From SIG480 sp045636165 (GTDB taxonomy: Bacteria; Bacillota; Clostridia; Oscillospirales; JAAYXM01): a DNA stretch of 18,833 nucleotides. Below are positions 1-7,541 of the stretch, in pieces; the stretch's first letter is position 1, and each line of letters begins with the position of its first letter. The translations under genes and the position numbers were made by a program. The stretch covers positions 1-18,833 of the forward strand of contig JAZTWZ010000063.1 of the NCBI GenBank assembly GCA_045636165.1, written 5' to 3'. The notes under the pieces were generated by a model. The model had not been told where the DNA came from. It did not search any database and saw only the letters and a list, made by a program, of their open reading frames with translations.

Positions 1-107
1 TTTCCGTCGGGAGTAACAACGCGGAAAGTCTTTATATCCGGAGTATCAATTCTTACATCGGTAATAACACCGATTACAGGAATCAATGCATCTGAAGTAT
101 TACTCAT
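1..107 (-). CDS. flxA: FlxA-like FAD/NAD(P)-binding subunit, N-terminal fragment
   Basis: Only the first 35 codons are in the window; the gene runs off the left edge. The start is an ATG with a GGAGG ribosome binding site (complement of 116-120), and it overlaps the end of flxB by 8 bases. The N-terminus (MSNTSDALIPVIGVITDVRI...) ends in the TPDIKTF segment typical of the ferredoxin-reductase-like FAD domain of FlxA and AsrB proteins. In the Flx-Hdr family this subunit oxidises NADH and passes electrons to the iron-sulfur subunits. The assignment rests mostly on context: it is the one subunit of the seven-gene set not otherwise seen, and it is in the expected operon. An anaerobic sulfite reductase subunit B is the alternative label, but the flxC/flxD/hdrA neighbours argue against it. 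Confidence 0.75.
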   Translation of the reverse strand, partial: MSNTSDALIPVIGVITDVRIDTPDIKTFRVVTPDG

Positions 108-1128
108 TTTCTTTTCCTCCAATCGCCTTCATTACCTTTACAATGTTCATTGAAATCGGACATTTTGAAAGGCATCTTCCGCAACCTACGCAACCGAAGA
201 TTCCGTCGTTGTTTTCAGGATAGTACACAAGCTTGTGCATAAATCTCTGACGGAAACGCTCTGTCTGTGTGAGACGCGGGTTGCCGTGAGCCATCTTTGT
301 AAAATCTGAATACATGCAGGAGTCCCAACAACGGAAACGCTGGATGCCTTTTCCTGTGTTGAATTCCTTAATGTCGTAGCACTGGCAGGTCGGGCAGACG
401 AATGTGCAGGTTCCGCAACCGAGACATGTCTCAGCGAGGTCCTTCCACTGCGGAGCATCGAAGAATTCCTTTGTCTTTCCGCCGCCGAAGTTTGACGGGT
501 CAAGGTTTGCAAGAGGAAGCTTTGAAAGAATCTTCTTTGTTGTTTCCTTCTGAGTTTCAACTGCCTTTTCATCGGCATCTTCCGTGAAAGATGCGATTTT
601 CTTCATAAAAGCTTCGCCCTTTTCGGTATTAGCGTTAAGATAAAGCGCATCATCACATCTCCAAGCGCTGATATCGCCTGTCGGAGAAGTTGCATCAATT
701 CCGAATGCAGAACAGAAGCAGGTTTCAGAGGGCTTTGAACACGCGACAGAAACTACGAGACCGTGTTCACGGCGTTCTTTATAGAAGCTGTCAACCGGAT
801 CCACGAGGAATACGCGGTCAAGAATCTCAAAGCTCTTTACATCACACGGACGAACACCGAAGATAACATAATCTTCTTTTTCGTCGCGGATATCAACGAT
901 TTCGATGTTTTTACCGTCGCGCTTAAACTCGACGATATTTTCCATCTGGGGGAAGAAAAAGTCTTTTGCACTGCGAACAGTGTTGAGAGCCGCACTCCAC
1001 TCTTTTCCCTCTTCCCACTTAGCGAAGCGAGCGCAACCGTCGTCGCTGTCAATCGGGAGGTAAAGCGGCATATCTGCTGAAACAGCAGCGAAGAAAGCGG
1101 AGAGCTTATCGTTTGAAATTTTACGCAT
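100..1128 (-). CDS. flxB: FlxB-like 4Fe-4S dicluster electron-transfer subunit
   Basis: This 342-residue protein carries two ferredoxin-type 4Fe-4S motifs near its C-terminus: C235/C238/C241/C245 (CLGCGTCTFVCP) and C313/C316/C319/C323 (CVGCGRCLSKCP). Extra cysteines at 248 and 250 follow the first set. The N-terminal half contains FGVRPCDVKSFEILDRVF, typical of the AsrA/hydrogenase-beta/FlxB group. It should relay electrons between the flavin subunit FlxA and the rest of the cytoplasmic complex. The ATG overlaps the flxC stop by one base (TAATG), and a GGGGGGAT ribosome site lies just upstream, so translational coupling is likely. Sulfite reductase subunit A is homologous, but no catalytic AsrC is present and the Hdr neighbours fit Flx better. 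Confidence 0.88.
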   Translation of the reverse strand: MRKISNDKLSAFFAAVSADMPLYLPIDSDDGCARFAKWEEGKEWSAALNTVRSAKDFFFPQMENIVEFKRDGKNIEIVDIRDEKEDYVIFGVRPCDVKSFEILDRVFLVDPVDSFYKERREHGLVVSVACSKPSETCFCSAFGIDATSPTGDISAWRCDDALYLNANTEKGEAFMKKIASFTEDADEKAVETQKETTKKILSKLPLANLDPSNFGGGKTKEFFDAPQWKDLAETCLGCGTCTFVCPTCQCYDIKEFNTGKGIQRFRCWDSCMYSDFTKMAHGNPRLTQTERFRQRFMHKLVYYPENNDGIFGCVGCGRCLSKCPISMNIVKVMKAIGGKENE

Positions 1129-2120
1129 TACTTATCCCCCCTATCAAAAACATCACACGGTTCGACATCGTCAACTGTGTAATTTACGAGAGGAGCGCGA
1201 GAGCCTTCCTCTGCTCCTGCCTGATACTCACCGTAGAATTCGTTTATATCCTTTATAAACTTACGGTTAAGAAGGTGAAGCGGAATGTTCTGCGGACATA
1301 CTCTTGAGCATTCGCCACAGTCCGTGCAACGGCCTGCTACATGGAATGCGCGGATGATGTGGAACATCTTCTCCTCAAAGCTGTTTGCTGCAACCTTGTT
1401 TTCAACGCCTGAATTCGGGTTACCGAAAACGCACTTTTCGCAAGTACATGCCGGACATACATCGCGGCAAGCGTTGCAACGGATGCAACGGGAGAGCTCG
1501 TTCTGCCAGAATGCAAATCTTTCATCCGGAGTCATCTTCTCGAGCTTTTCAACTTCATCAAAGCGGTTTGAATCAAGAACTTCACCGTCTTCTCCGATAA
1601 GCTCGTCATAAGCTACATGCTTCTTACTCTTACAGTTAATGCAACGCTCTGCAAGAACATCTGCACATGCGACCGAAACCGGAGCATCAGCATAAAGAGT
1701 AGTAGCTTTCAATGTATCGCCGTCAAAGTCAATCTTTGCGATACCGTCGCCTGTGATTTCCTTTACCTTTGCGATATCAACCATTCCCTCACACGGGATA
1801 CCTACTGCATAGACCTTTTCACGATCGAAGCGGTGTTCCGTAAGGAGCTGGTTGAAGCTGTAAGTGTCACACGGCTTGAGGAAAACAAGAATCTTGCCTT
1901 CTGCTTTAATTGTCTTTGAAACGAGGTATTTTGAGAAGTTTGCACCACAGAAATCGTTCCATACAAAATTCTCTTTAAGGTCAGCCTCATCTTTGAATAC
2001 GGACGGTGTGATGTCATAATCAAACTCACCGCGTCTCCAGCCGATAACCGAAGTAACGGTTCCGTCTGCAAGGAGGGATACTGCCTTATCAATCAACATA
2101 TCGCGTGTTATCTTTTGCAT
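1128..2120 (-). CDS. flxC: FlxC-like iron-sulfur subunit
   Basis: This 330-residue protein has two 4Fe-4S motifs, C212/C215/C218/C222 (CIRCNACRDVCP) and C265/C268/C271/C275 (CTDCGECSRVCP). A further CINCK near residue 160 and a CTCEKC just after the first motif may bind another cluster. The N-terminal part (VFLKPCDTYSFNQL, VGIPCEGMVD) resembles the FrhB/coenzyme-F420-hydrogenase beta fold without an obvious flavin signature. In the Flx-Hdr complex this subunit passes electrons from FlxA/FlxB towards FlxD. The start overlaps the flxD stop by 13 bases and is served by a GGAGG site (complement of 2129-2133). Nothing looks broken. Confidence 0.85.
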   Translation of the reverse strand: MQKITRDMLIDKAVSLLADGTVTSVIGWRRGEFDYDITPSVFKDEADLKENFVWNDFCGANFSKYLVSKTIKAEGKILVFLKPCDTYSFNQLLTEHRFDREKVYAVGIPCEGMVDIAKVKEITGDGIAKIDFDGDTLKATTLYADAPVSVACADVLAERCINCKSKKHVAYDELIGEDGEVLDSNRFDEVEKLEKMTPDERFAFWQNELSRCIRCNACRDVCPACTCEKCVFGNPNSGVENKVAANSFEEKMFHIIRAFHVAGRCTDCGECSRVCPQNIPLHLLNRKFIKDINEFYGEYQAGAEEGSRAPLVNYTVDDVEPCDVFDRGDK

Positions 2121-2542
2121 CGCAGATCCTCCAATCTCTTATTCTCACCGAGAGATATTACCTTTTCTACAAACTCGTTCATTGTTGCCGAGAACTTTGC
2201 ACCTTCAGCAGCTGAAACCCATTCAACACGGGTTCTTTCTCTCTCGATTCCGAGGAAGTCGAGCATTGAGAAGAGAAGCGCCATTCTGCGGCGTGTATAG
2301 TAGTTACCTGAAGTATAGTGGCAGTCGCCGGGGTGACATCCGCAAAGGATAACACCGTCTGCTCCGCGCTGGAATGCTCTGAGTATGAACATCGGGTTAA
2401 CGCGGCAAGAACACGGAACGCGGATAATCTTAACTTCTGCCGGGTAGTTCAAACGGTTGTTTCCAGCAAGGTCAGCACCTGCGTATGAACACCAGTTACA
2501 GCAAAATGCCACAATCAAGGGCTTATGTTCATTTACTTGCAT
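2108..2542 (-). CDS. flxD: FlxD/MvhD-family hydrogenase iron-sulfur (2Fe-2S) subunit
   Basis: This 144-residue protein matches the FlpD/MvhD domain over its full length. It has CCNWCSYAGAD at 14-24, VPCSCRVNP at 42-50 and CGCHPGDCHY at 67-76. The ordered cysteines hold a 2Fe-2S cluster that hands electrons to HdrA. In methanogens the homologue MvhD links hydrogenase to HdrABC; here FlxABC takes the place of the hydrogenase as electron source, with NADH as donor. The start lies inside the last codons of hdrA (10-base overlap) with a GGAGG site 10 bases upstream, indicating coupled translation. The length is normal for the family. Confidence 0.92.
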   Translation of the reverse strand: MQVNEHKPLIVAFCCNWCSYAGADLAGNNRLNYPAEVKIIRVPCSCRVNPMFILRAFQRGADGVILCGCHPGDCHYTSGNYYTRRRMALLFSMLDFLGIERERTRVEWVSAAEGAKFSATMNEFVEKVISLGENKRLEDLRCKR

Positions 2543-4527
2543 ATTGCGTCAACCTCCGCCATAATTTGATTTGTTGAGAAGCCACGAAGATCCATCGCAC
2601 CTGACGGACAAGCAACCGTACATGCACCGCATCCCTGACATACTGCCGGGTTAACCTTTGCAACGCGACGGATTCTTGTTGTTCTATCGGGCTGTCTGAA
2701 TTCTTTATCTTCATACGAGATTGCGCCGTACGGGCAAACACGCTCACATGAAGAACATCCGTTACACATAAGCTCATCGGAGTTTGCGATACAGGGGTTA
2801 CCTGTAAGCTTATCCTTTGCAAGGAGACCGATAACCTTTGCCGCTGCAGCAGATGCCTGCGAAACGGTTTCCGGAATATCCTTCGGACCCTGGCAGCAAC
2901 CGGAGAGGAATACACCCGCTGTCGGGCTCTCTACCGGACGGAGCTTCGGATGAGCTTCTGTGAAGAAGTCGTTTGTATCCATACTTGCTGTAAGCATTGT
3001 TGCAAGCGGACGAGCTGATTTATCCGGCTCGATTGCAGCAGCGAGAACAACGAGGTCAGCATCGATATGAAGCTGCTTGTTGTTGAGAAGGTCAGATGCC
3101 TGTACCTTGAGCTTCTTGCCCTCAGGAGAAACCTTACCGACCATTCCCTTTACATACTTGACGCCGAACTCTTCAACAGCTCTGCGGTAGAACTCATCGA
3201 AGTTCTTACCCGGAGTACGGACATCTATATAGAATACATATACTTCTGTATCCGGATATTTATCACGGACAAGCATAGCGTGCTTTGCTGTATACATACA
3301 ACAAATCTTTGAGCAGTATTCCTTACCCTTCTCTGCACAAGCATCGCATCTTGAACCTACACACTGAACAAATACGATAGTGTGCGGATGCTCGTGGTCA
3401 GACGGACGGAGAAGCTTTCCTGCTGTCGGACCTGCAGCGTTTGTGAGACGCTCGAACTCAAGAGATGTGATAACATCCTTCGACTGGTTATAAGCGAACT
3501 CATCAAACTTATCAAGGTTTATCGGGTTGTAACCCGTAGCAGCAACGATTGCGCCGTAACGCTCTTCGATGATTTCATCCTTCTGCTTATAGTCGATAGC
3601 ACCTGCTGCACAAACCTTTGCGCAGACACCGCACTTGCCATTCTTAAGCATATTACAGGTGTTCGGGTCAATTGTCGCAACCTTCGGAACAGCCTGAGCA
3701 AACGGGATGTAGATAGCCGAGCGATTGTCCATATTGAGGTTGAACTCATTCGGCACCTTCTTCATCGGGCACTTCTCAAGGCAAGCTCCGCAACCTGTAC
3801 ATACATCTTCTTTTACATAACGAGCTTTCTTTCTGATCTTTACATCAAAGTTACCGACAAAGCCCGTAACCTCTTCAACTTCACTGTATGAGAAGATTCT
3901 GATATTTTCGTTCTGAGCAACATCAACCATCTTCGGAGTAAGGATACAAGCAGCACAGTCAAGAGTCGGGAATGTCTTGTCGATCTGTGCCATCTTACCG
4001 CCGATGGTCGGCTTTGTTTCAACGATATCAACCGGGAAACCTGCATCTGCAATATCAAGAGCAGTCTGGATACCTGCGATACCGCCACCGATAACGAGCG
4101 CGCGCTTCGTAACCGGAGATTCTCCCGGAGTAAGCGGTGCGTTGAGGTTAACCTTTGCAATAGCAGCACGGCCGAGGATGATAGCCTTTTCCGTACCGAT
4201 TTCCATATCCTTGTGGACCCATGAGCACTGCTCACGGATATTTGCGATTTCTACCATATACGGGTTAAGGCCTGCAGCCGCTGCAGTCTTTCTGAAGGTT
4301 GCCTCGTGCATACGCGGAGAGCATGAGCAAACGACTATTCCCGTAAGGTTATGCTCTTTTACGGCATCGATAATCATTTTCTGACCTGCCTGCGAGCACA
4401 TATACTGATAGTTAGTTGAGAAAACTACATTCTGTTCTTTCGAAAGCGCGTCTGATACTGCCTGGACATCAACTGTTCCTGCAATGTTACTTCCGCACCA
4501 ACATACAAAAACGCCTATTCTATGCAT
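2533..4527 (-). CDS. hdrA: HdrA-like FAD-containing electron-bifurcating subunit
   Basis: This 664-residue flavo-iron-sulfur protein is the expected site of electron bifurcation. Visible parts in order are: an N-terminal cluster domain with CWCG at 9-12 and VCSCSPRMHE at 66-75; a Rossmann FAD site VIGGGIAG at 145-152; CAAC at 191-194; a ferredoxin motif at C243/C246/C249/C253; further cysteines at 291, 299, 302 and 306; a FLSGCCQGPKDI segment in the second FAD lobe; and two C-terminal ferredoxin motifs at C588-C598 and C630-C640. The frame stays open upstream, but the ATG at 4527 is chosen because it gives the conserved MHRIGVFVCWCG start and has a GGGGG ribosome site. The extra 24 upstream codons would overlap hdrC. 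It is predicted to be cytoplasmic and complete. Confidence 0.94.
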   Translation of the reverse strand: MHRIGVFVCWCGSNIAGTVDVQAVSDALSKEQNVVFSTNYQYMCSQAGQKMIIDAVKEHNLTGIVVCSCSPRMHEATFRKTAAAAGLNPYMVEIANIREQCSWVHKDMEIGTEKAIILGRAAIAKVNLNAPLTPGESPVTKRALVIGGGIAGIQTALDIADAGFPVDIVETKPTIGGKMAQIDKTFPTLDCAACILTPKMVDVAQNENIRIFSYSEVEEVTGFVGNFDVKIRKKARYVKEDVCTGCGACLEKCPMKKVPNEFNLNMDNRSAIYIPFAQAVPKVATIDPNTCNMLKNGKCGVCAKVCAAGAIDYKQKDEIIEERYGAIVAATGYNPINLDKFDEFAYNQSKDVITSLEFERLTNAAGPTAGKLLRPSDHEHPHTIVFVQCVGSRCDACAEKGKEYCSKICCMYTAKHAMLVRDKYPDTEVYVFYIDVRTPGKNFDEFYRRAVEEFGVKYVKGMVGKVSPEGKKLKVQASDLLNNKQLHIDADLVVLAAAIEPDKSARPLATMLTASMDTNDFFTEAHPKLRPVESPTAGVFLSGCCQGPKDIPETVSQASAAAAKVIGLLAKDKLTGNPCIANSDELMCNGCSSCERVCPYGAISYEDKEFRQPDRTTRIRRVAKVNPAVCQGCGACTVACPSGAMDLRGFSTNQIMAEVDAICK

Positions 4528-4540
4528 CTGCCCTACCCCC

Positions 4541-4930
4541 TTACTTCGTGTATTTTCTGAATGCGCTGACGAGAGCCTGCTGCGGCATATCGTCATCAAG
4601 CATATCAGGAATCATATTTGCCTTAAGGTGATTGTTACCCTGCTTGCGGACTGCTGCAAGGCGAACTGCTTCAACAAGCTTTGCCGGCTCTACCGAACGG
4701 GGACATCTGTCAAGGCAAGCAAAGCAGGTAAGACACTTGTAAAGAGAGTCTGAATTGAGCAGCGGTTCAATATCGCCGTTTTCTACCATGCTGACAAACT
4801 GATGCGGATGATATTCCATCTCATCGTAAGCCGGGCAGGTAGCAGAGCATTTTCCGCAACGCATACACTTGGACGGATTAGTTCCACTGATGCGGACAAG
4901 CTCTTCTTTCAATAACTCGTTCTTAGTCAT
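4541..4930 (-). CDS. hdrC: HdrC-like 4Fe-4S subunit
   Basis: This 129-residue protein has two classical 4Fe-4S motifs, C22/C25/C28/C32 (CMRCGKCSATCP) and C66/C69/C72/C76 (CLTCFACLDRCP), spaced as in HdrC. HdrC carries electrons between HdrA and the catalytic HdrB. The absence of membrane segments argues for the soluble Hdr type rather than the membrane-bound HdrDE type. The ATG overlaps the hdrB stop by 8 bases, and a GGAGG site sits 6 bases upstream inside hdrB. The length is normal for stand-alone HdrC of Flx-Hdr clusters. Confidence 0.92.
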   Translation of the reverse strand: MTKNELLKEELVRISGTNPSKCMRCGKCSATCPAYDEMEYHPHQFVSMVENGDIEPLLNSDSLYKCLTCFACLDRCPRSVEPAKLVEAVRLAAVRKQGNNHLKANMIPDMLDDDMPQQALVSAFRKYTK

Positions 4931-5708
4931 TGATATCCTCCTTTACTCCGAGGGCTTCAGCAAGAAGCTCTGTGAAATAAATAACCGGAATCTGAGATCC
5001 GTTCTTAACGAGATTATACTTGCAAAGCGGACAAGCTGTAACAAGCATTTCAGCACCGTTTGCAGCAGCGCCGTCAGAAACTGCGTTACTTCTCTTCTTT
5101 GCAAGCTCGGGGCTTTCAAGAGCGATGTAGCCGCCGCAGCATTCGTTTCTAGATGCATAGTAAACCGGCTCAGCTCCGATAGCTCTGATAAAGTCTTCCA
5201 TTATCTTCGGGTTTTCAGGATCGTCCATCTGCATAACGCCGCTCGGTCTGAGAAGCAGGCATCCGTAATACGGAGCAATCTTCTTTCCTGTAAGCGGATT
5301 TGTGACCTTCTCGCGAATCTTATCGAATCCTACAAGGTCACGGAGCATTTCGAGGTAGTGATAAACCTCGCAGTCTCCTTCATAAGCATCCTCGCCCATA
5401 TAGCGATTTACTTTGGATGCAAACGCCTCATCCTTCATTGCGTTGTTTGTCTGCTTGATGACATTGTGACAAGCTGAGCAGACCGTAACAAGAGCCTGAC
5501 CTTCTGCTTTTGCCGCTTTAAGCGCACGAACAGAGGAAAGTTTCGTAGCTACCTCGTCGTTTGCAGTTGTGAAAACACCACCGCAACACTGCCACTCGTT
5601 TATTTCTTCAAGGGTAATACCAAGAGCCTCAGCAGAGCGTCTTGCCCAAAGGTCAAGATCCTTTGCTTTGTTCTTGAGCGTGCACCCAGGGAAATAACTT
5701 AACTTCAT
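4923..5708 (-). CDS. hdrB: HdrB-like disulfide reductase subunit (twin CCG domains)
   Basis: This 261-residue protein has two complete cysteine-rich CCG domains. The first uses C9, C41-C42, C77 and C80; the second uses C150, C190-C191, C226 and C229. The spacing (31/34 and 39/34 residues) matches the CX31-39CCX34-36CXXC rule. In HdrB these cysteines ligate unusual 4Fe-4S clusters that reduce a disulfide. In methanogens the substrate is CoM-S-S-CoB, and in Desulfovibrio Flx-Hdr it is thought to be DsrC; neither applies obviously here. It is the first gene of the operon, with an AGGGGG ribosome site. No residue of the motif is missing, so catalysis is expected but the substrate is unknown. Confidence 0.92.
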   Translation of the reverse strand: MKLSYFPGCTLKNKAKDLDLWARRSAEALGITLEEINEWQCCGGVFTTANDEVATKLSSVRALKAAKAEGQALVTVCSACHNVIKQTNNAMKDEAFASKVNRYMGEDAYEGDCEVYHYLEMLRDLVGFDKIREKVTNPLTGKKIAPYYGCLLLRPSGVMQMDDPENPKIMEDFIRAIGAEPVYYASRNECCGGYIALESPELAKKRSNAVSDGAAANGAEMLVTACPLCKYNLVKNGSQIPVIYFTELLAEALGVKEDIND

Positions 5709-5760
5709 AATTTCGCCCCCTATTTAATCAGTTGTTATTACTGTTTTAAGACATCACTAA

Positions 5761-5792
5761 TTCCGCCCCGACGGTATTTCGTCGGCACGGAA
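5761..5792 (-). other. Stem-loop in the hdrB leader
   Basis: An inner perfect stem (5768-5773 with 5780-5785, CCGACG/CGTCGG, 6-nt loop) is enclosed by an outer TTCCG/CGGAA pairing (5761-5765 with 5788-5792). It lies about 50 nt upstream of the hdrB ATG, inside the predicted 100-nt leader. There is no U-tract after it, so it is not a terminator. It may stabilise the mRNA 5' end or bind a regulator; the role is unknown. Confidence 0.5.
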
Positions 5793-5806
5793 ACAGTCCT
5801 TTATGT

Positions 5807-5828
5807 GATTGTTATTATTATAACAATC
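5807..5828. promoter_or_regulatory. Rex-like operator overlapping the hdr-flx -10 box
   Basis: Two perfect 8-base arms, GATTGTTA (5807-5814) and TAACAATC (5821-5828), flank six bases. The core TTGTTATTATTATAACAA differs from the clostridial Rex consensus TTGTTAANNNNTTAACAA at only two symmetric positions. Rex represses when NADH/NAD+ is low. The palindrome contains the -10 box of the hdr promoter, so binding would block RNA polymerase. The target complex uses NADH, which fits. The rex gene is not in the window, so the regulator is inferred. Confidence 0.72.
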
Positions 5829-5845
5829 TTTACGACATTTTTCAA
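5817..5845 (-). promoter_or_regulatory. Promoter of the hdr-flx operon
   Basis: On the minus strand there is TTGAAA (5840-5845), a 17-base spacer and TATAAT (5817-5822), preceded by TGT, an extended -10. The predicted transcript starts near 5810 and carries a leader of about 100 nt before hdrB. This is the best sigma-A promoter in the window. Confidence 0.8.
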
Positions 5846-6052
5846 CCCTCAAATTTGCACAGTTTTTACGCACGCTTTCCTTTTTTTCTAAAAAATTACA
5901 ATATATATTAACTTTGATGTTTTTGAGGTATTTACTTATTAAATATGTACTCTTTTTTTATTCGAAAAATTTGATGTTTTTTGAAAATTTTGATAAAACG
6001 ATTTAGTTTTTGATATTATAACGCTTTTCGACACGTTTTCTTCGCAGAATGC
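5846..6052. other. AT-rich intergenic stretch, no gene seen
   Basis: Between the hdr promoter and the ypeB terminator lie about 200 very AT-rich bases. I see no coding sequence on either strand. A TTTGATGTTTTT repeat occurs twice (about 5913-5924 and 5970-5981). It may serve as an UP-element or curved DNA for the strong hdr promoter, but this is only a guess. Confidence 0.4.
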
Positions 6053-6092
6053 ACAAAAAAAGCTGTGCAAATATAACTTTACACAGCTTTCC
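6053..6092 (-). terminator. Rho-independent terminator of ypeB
   Basis: Arms 6059-6067 and 6082-6090 (AAAGCTGTG/CACAGCTTT) pair around a 14-nt loop and are followed on the minus strand by a run of T residues. It sits 5 bases after the ypeB stop codon and isolates ypeB from the hdr promoter. Confidence 0.85.
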
Positions 6093-6096
6093 GTTT

Positions 6097-7413
6097 CTAA
6101 ATTGCAAGCGTTCCATTTTCATCCTCTATGAGAATCAGAATCCTCTCTTCTCTCAGGCTTTCTGCATTGATATAAACAAGGCAGTGCTCGCCGTCTTCAG
6201 TCTCGCATTTAAACTCGTGAGCAAGCACCTCTCCAGCTCCGTCGCGCGGTATGATTGCAGGAGAATAGGAAAGTATCTTGAGATTCCTCGAAACCTTCTC
6301 TCGCGCCGCAGCCTCATCTGCGGAGATATCCTCAATCTGTCCCTCCGAATGATTCTTTATATATCCTGCCGCATCAAAGCCGACAACACTTCCGTCGTCA
6401 AGCGAGATGCTTACCTTTACAAGCTCGGGATAGATTGTGGTTTCCCCGATTTTCCCTGCATAGTTTACAATCAGGTAATTGTCATAGCACATATAGTAGG
6501 TTTCTGCAAAAGAAGAAAGCCCAACTCTCTTTAAAACTTCTTTTGCCTTTAAAAGCCCCTCTTCGATCGAAAGCGAGCTCTCGCCTATCGGCTTCTGGGA
6601 AATGCTCTTATACGGAATCGCGCCTTTCTCCGTAACATCCACATACACTTCCCCATCGCTGAAGCTATGGAGCTTTATTCCGTCATCCTCCCACTCACCG
6701 ATTTTTTCGAGTGTGCCTTCATTAGCCCCCAAAAAGCGAGCCGCACTTTTGAGGAGTTCTTCGTCTGTAGCAACACTGAGAGAATTGTAATACTTTTTCC
6801 CACCTTCGGTTTCGTCCGAGAACGGACCGTCATAAACAAGTACGGGATATTCCGAGAACTCGCGTTCAAGCTCCTTGATGTCTGAAATAGTTCTGTCCTC
6901 GGAATTTGTAAAATCAATACTTGCAAGATCAAGATTATCCTTTTCAAGTCTGTTCGATATCCTGTGAAGTTCACGGACAATGTCGGATGCTCCCTCGGAG
7001 AGCTTCTTGAGACTCTCCATCTCCTCATCTGTTATCTCCTCGCCTCGAGCTGCCTTTTTCAGTATATAATAGGCAAAATCTCCCGTTCTGGATATGAACT
7101 CGGTCGTACTTTCAAGGGACAACTCCTGCAGAGGAAGTCGGGACAGCGCGTGAGACGCACCTTCTGCCTGACAGAAAATTTCGCCGCAAAGTGAAGCTAC
7201 CTGTGACGCATCTCCGGAGCAGGCGCATTTTTCAAGCGCATAATCTATTTTTGTCATCCCCGAAACAATTTCCGAAAACGCGAGATAATAGTTTTCGGAT
7301 ATAACCTGCTCATAGCGTTTAATTCTTCGCATATTTTTAATATTTATTGCAAAACTCAGTATCAGTGCAATCGCAATAAACGATATCGCTCTTATTATAA
7401 CTCTGCGGCTCAT
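6097..7413 (-). CDS. ypeB: YpeB-like spore germination protein
   Basis: This 438-residue protein has one N-terminal membrane segment (about residues 6-25, IIRAISFIAIALILSFA), a helical middle and a C-terminal PepSY-type half. The segment EYPVLVYDGPFSD is a hallmark of YpeB. In Bacillus, YpeB sits at the spore inner membrane and is needed to localise and stabilise the cortex-lytic enzyme SleB. Two starts are possible: ATG at 7413 with GGGAG seven bases away, or ATG at 7449 with AAGGA. The 7413 start puts the membrane segment at the very N-terminus, as in Bacillus, and is preferred. sleB is normally adjacent but is not next to it here. The gene is divergent from nfo. Family assignment is firm; role in this species is inferred. 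Confidence 0.85.
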   Translation of the reverse strand: MSRRVIIRAISFIAIALILSFAINIKNMRRIKRYEQVISENYYLAFSEIVSGMTKIDYALEKCACSGDASQVASLCGEIFCQAEGASHALSRLPLQELSLESTTEFISRTGDFAYYILKKAARGEEITDEEMESLKKLSEGASDIVRELHRISNRLEKDNLDLASIDFTNSEDRTISDIKELEREFSEYPVLVYDGPFSDETEGGKKYYNSLSVATDEELLKSAARFLGANEGTLEKIGEWEDDGIKLHSFSDGEVYVDVTEKGAIPYKSISQKPIGESSLSIEEGLLKAKEVLKRVGLSSFAETYYMCYDNYLIVNYAGKIGETTIYPELVKVSISLDDGSVVGFDAAGYIKNHSEGQIEDISADEAAAREKVSRNLKILSYSPAIIPRDGAGEVLAHEFKCETEDGEHCLVYINAESLREERILILIEDENGTLAI

Positions 7414-7478
7414 ATTCCCTCTCCCTTGCATTTTTATTAGTTTTTTCATTTTTTCCTTTTTTATGCAGGAAGAGCTTC

Positions 7479-7507
7479 TTGCCGAGCTTCTTTAAATATG
7501 GTATAAT
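7479..7507 (+). promoter_or_regulatory. Promoter of nfo-yfcE
   Basis: TTGCCG (7479-7484), 17-base spacer and TATAAT (7502-7507), with an extended -10 (TGG before TATAAT). The predicted start near 7514 leaves a short leader with AAAGGAG before the nfo ATG. Confidence 0.65.
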
Positions 7508-7541
7508 AACCTCACGAAACCTTTATTCAAAGGAGAGTATT

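Noticed and set aside
100..2120. Anaerobic sulfite reductase (AsrABC) operon
   Set aside because: FlxB and FlxA resemble AsrA and AsrB, but the siroheme subunit AsrC is missing and hdrABC-flxD are fused into the same operon.
4528..4599. Upstream extension of hdrA by 24 codons
   Set aside because: The extension overlaps hdrC, has no conserved sequence, and MHRIGVFVCWCG at 4527 with a GGGGG ribosome site is the family N-terminus.
3382..5477. Long plus-strand open frames opposite hdrA, hdrC and hdrB
   Set aside because: They lie wholly antisense to strongly supported genes, have no recognisable domains and are explained by codon bias of the minus-strand genes.
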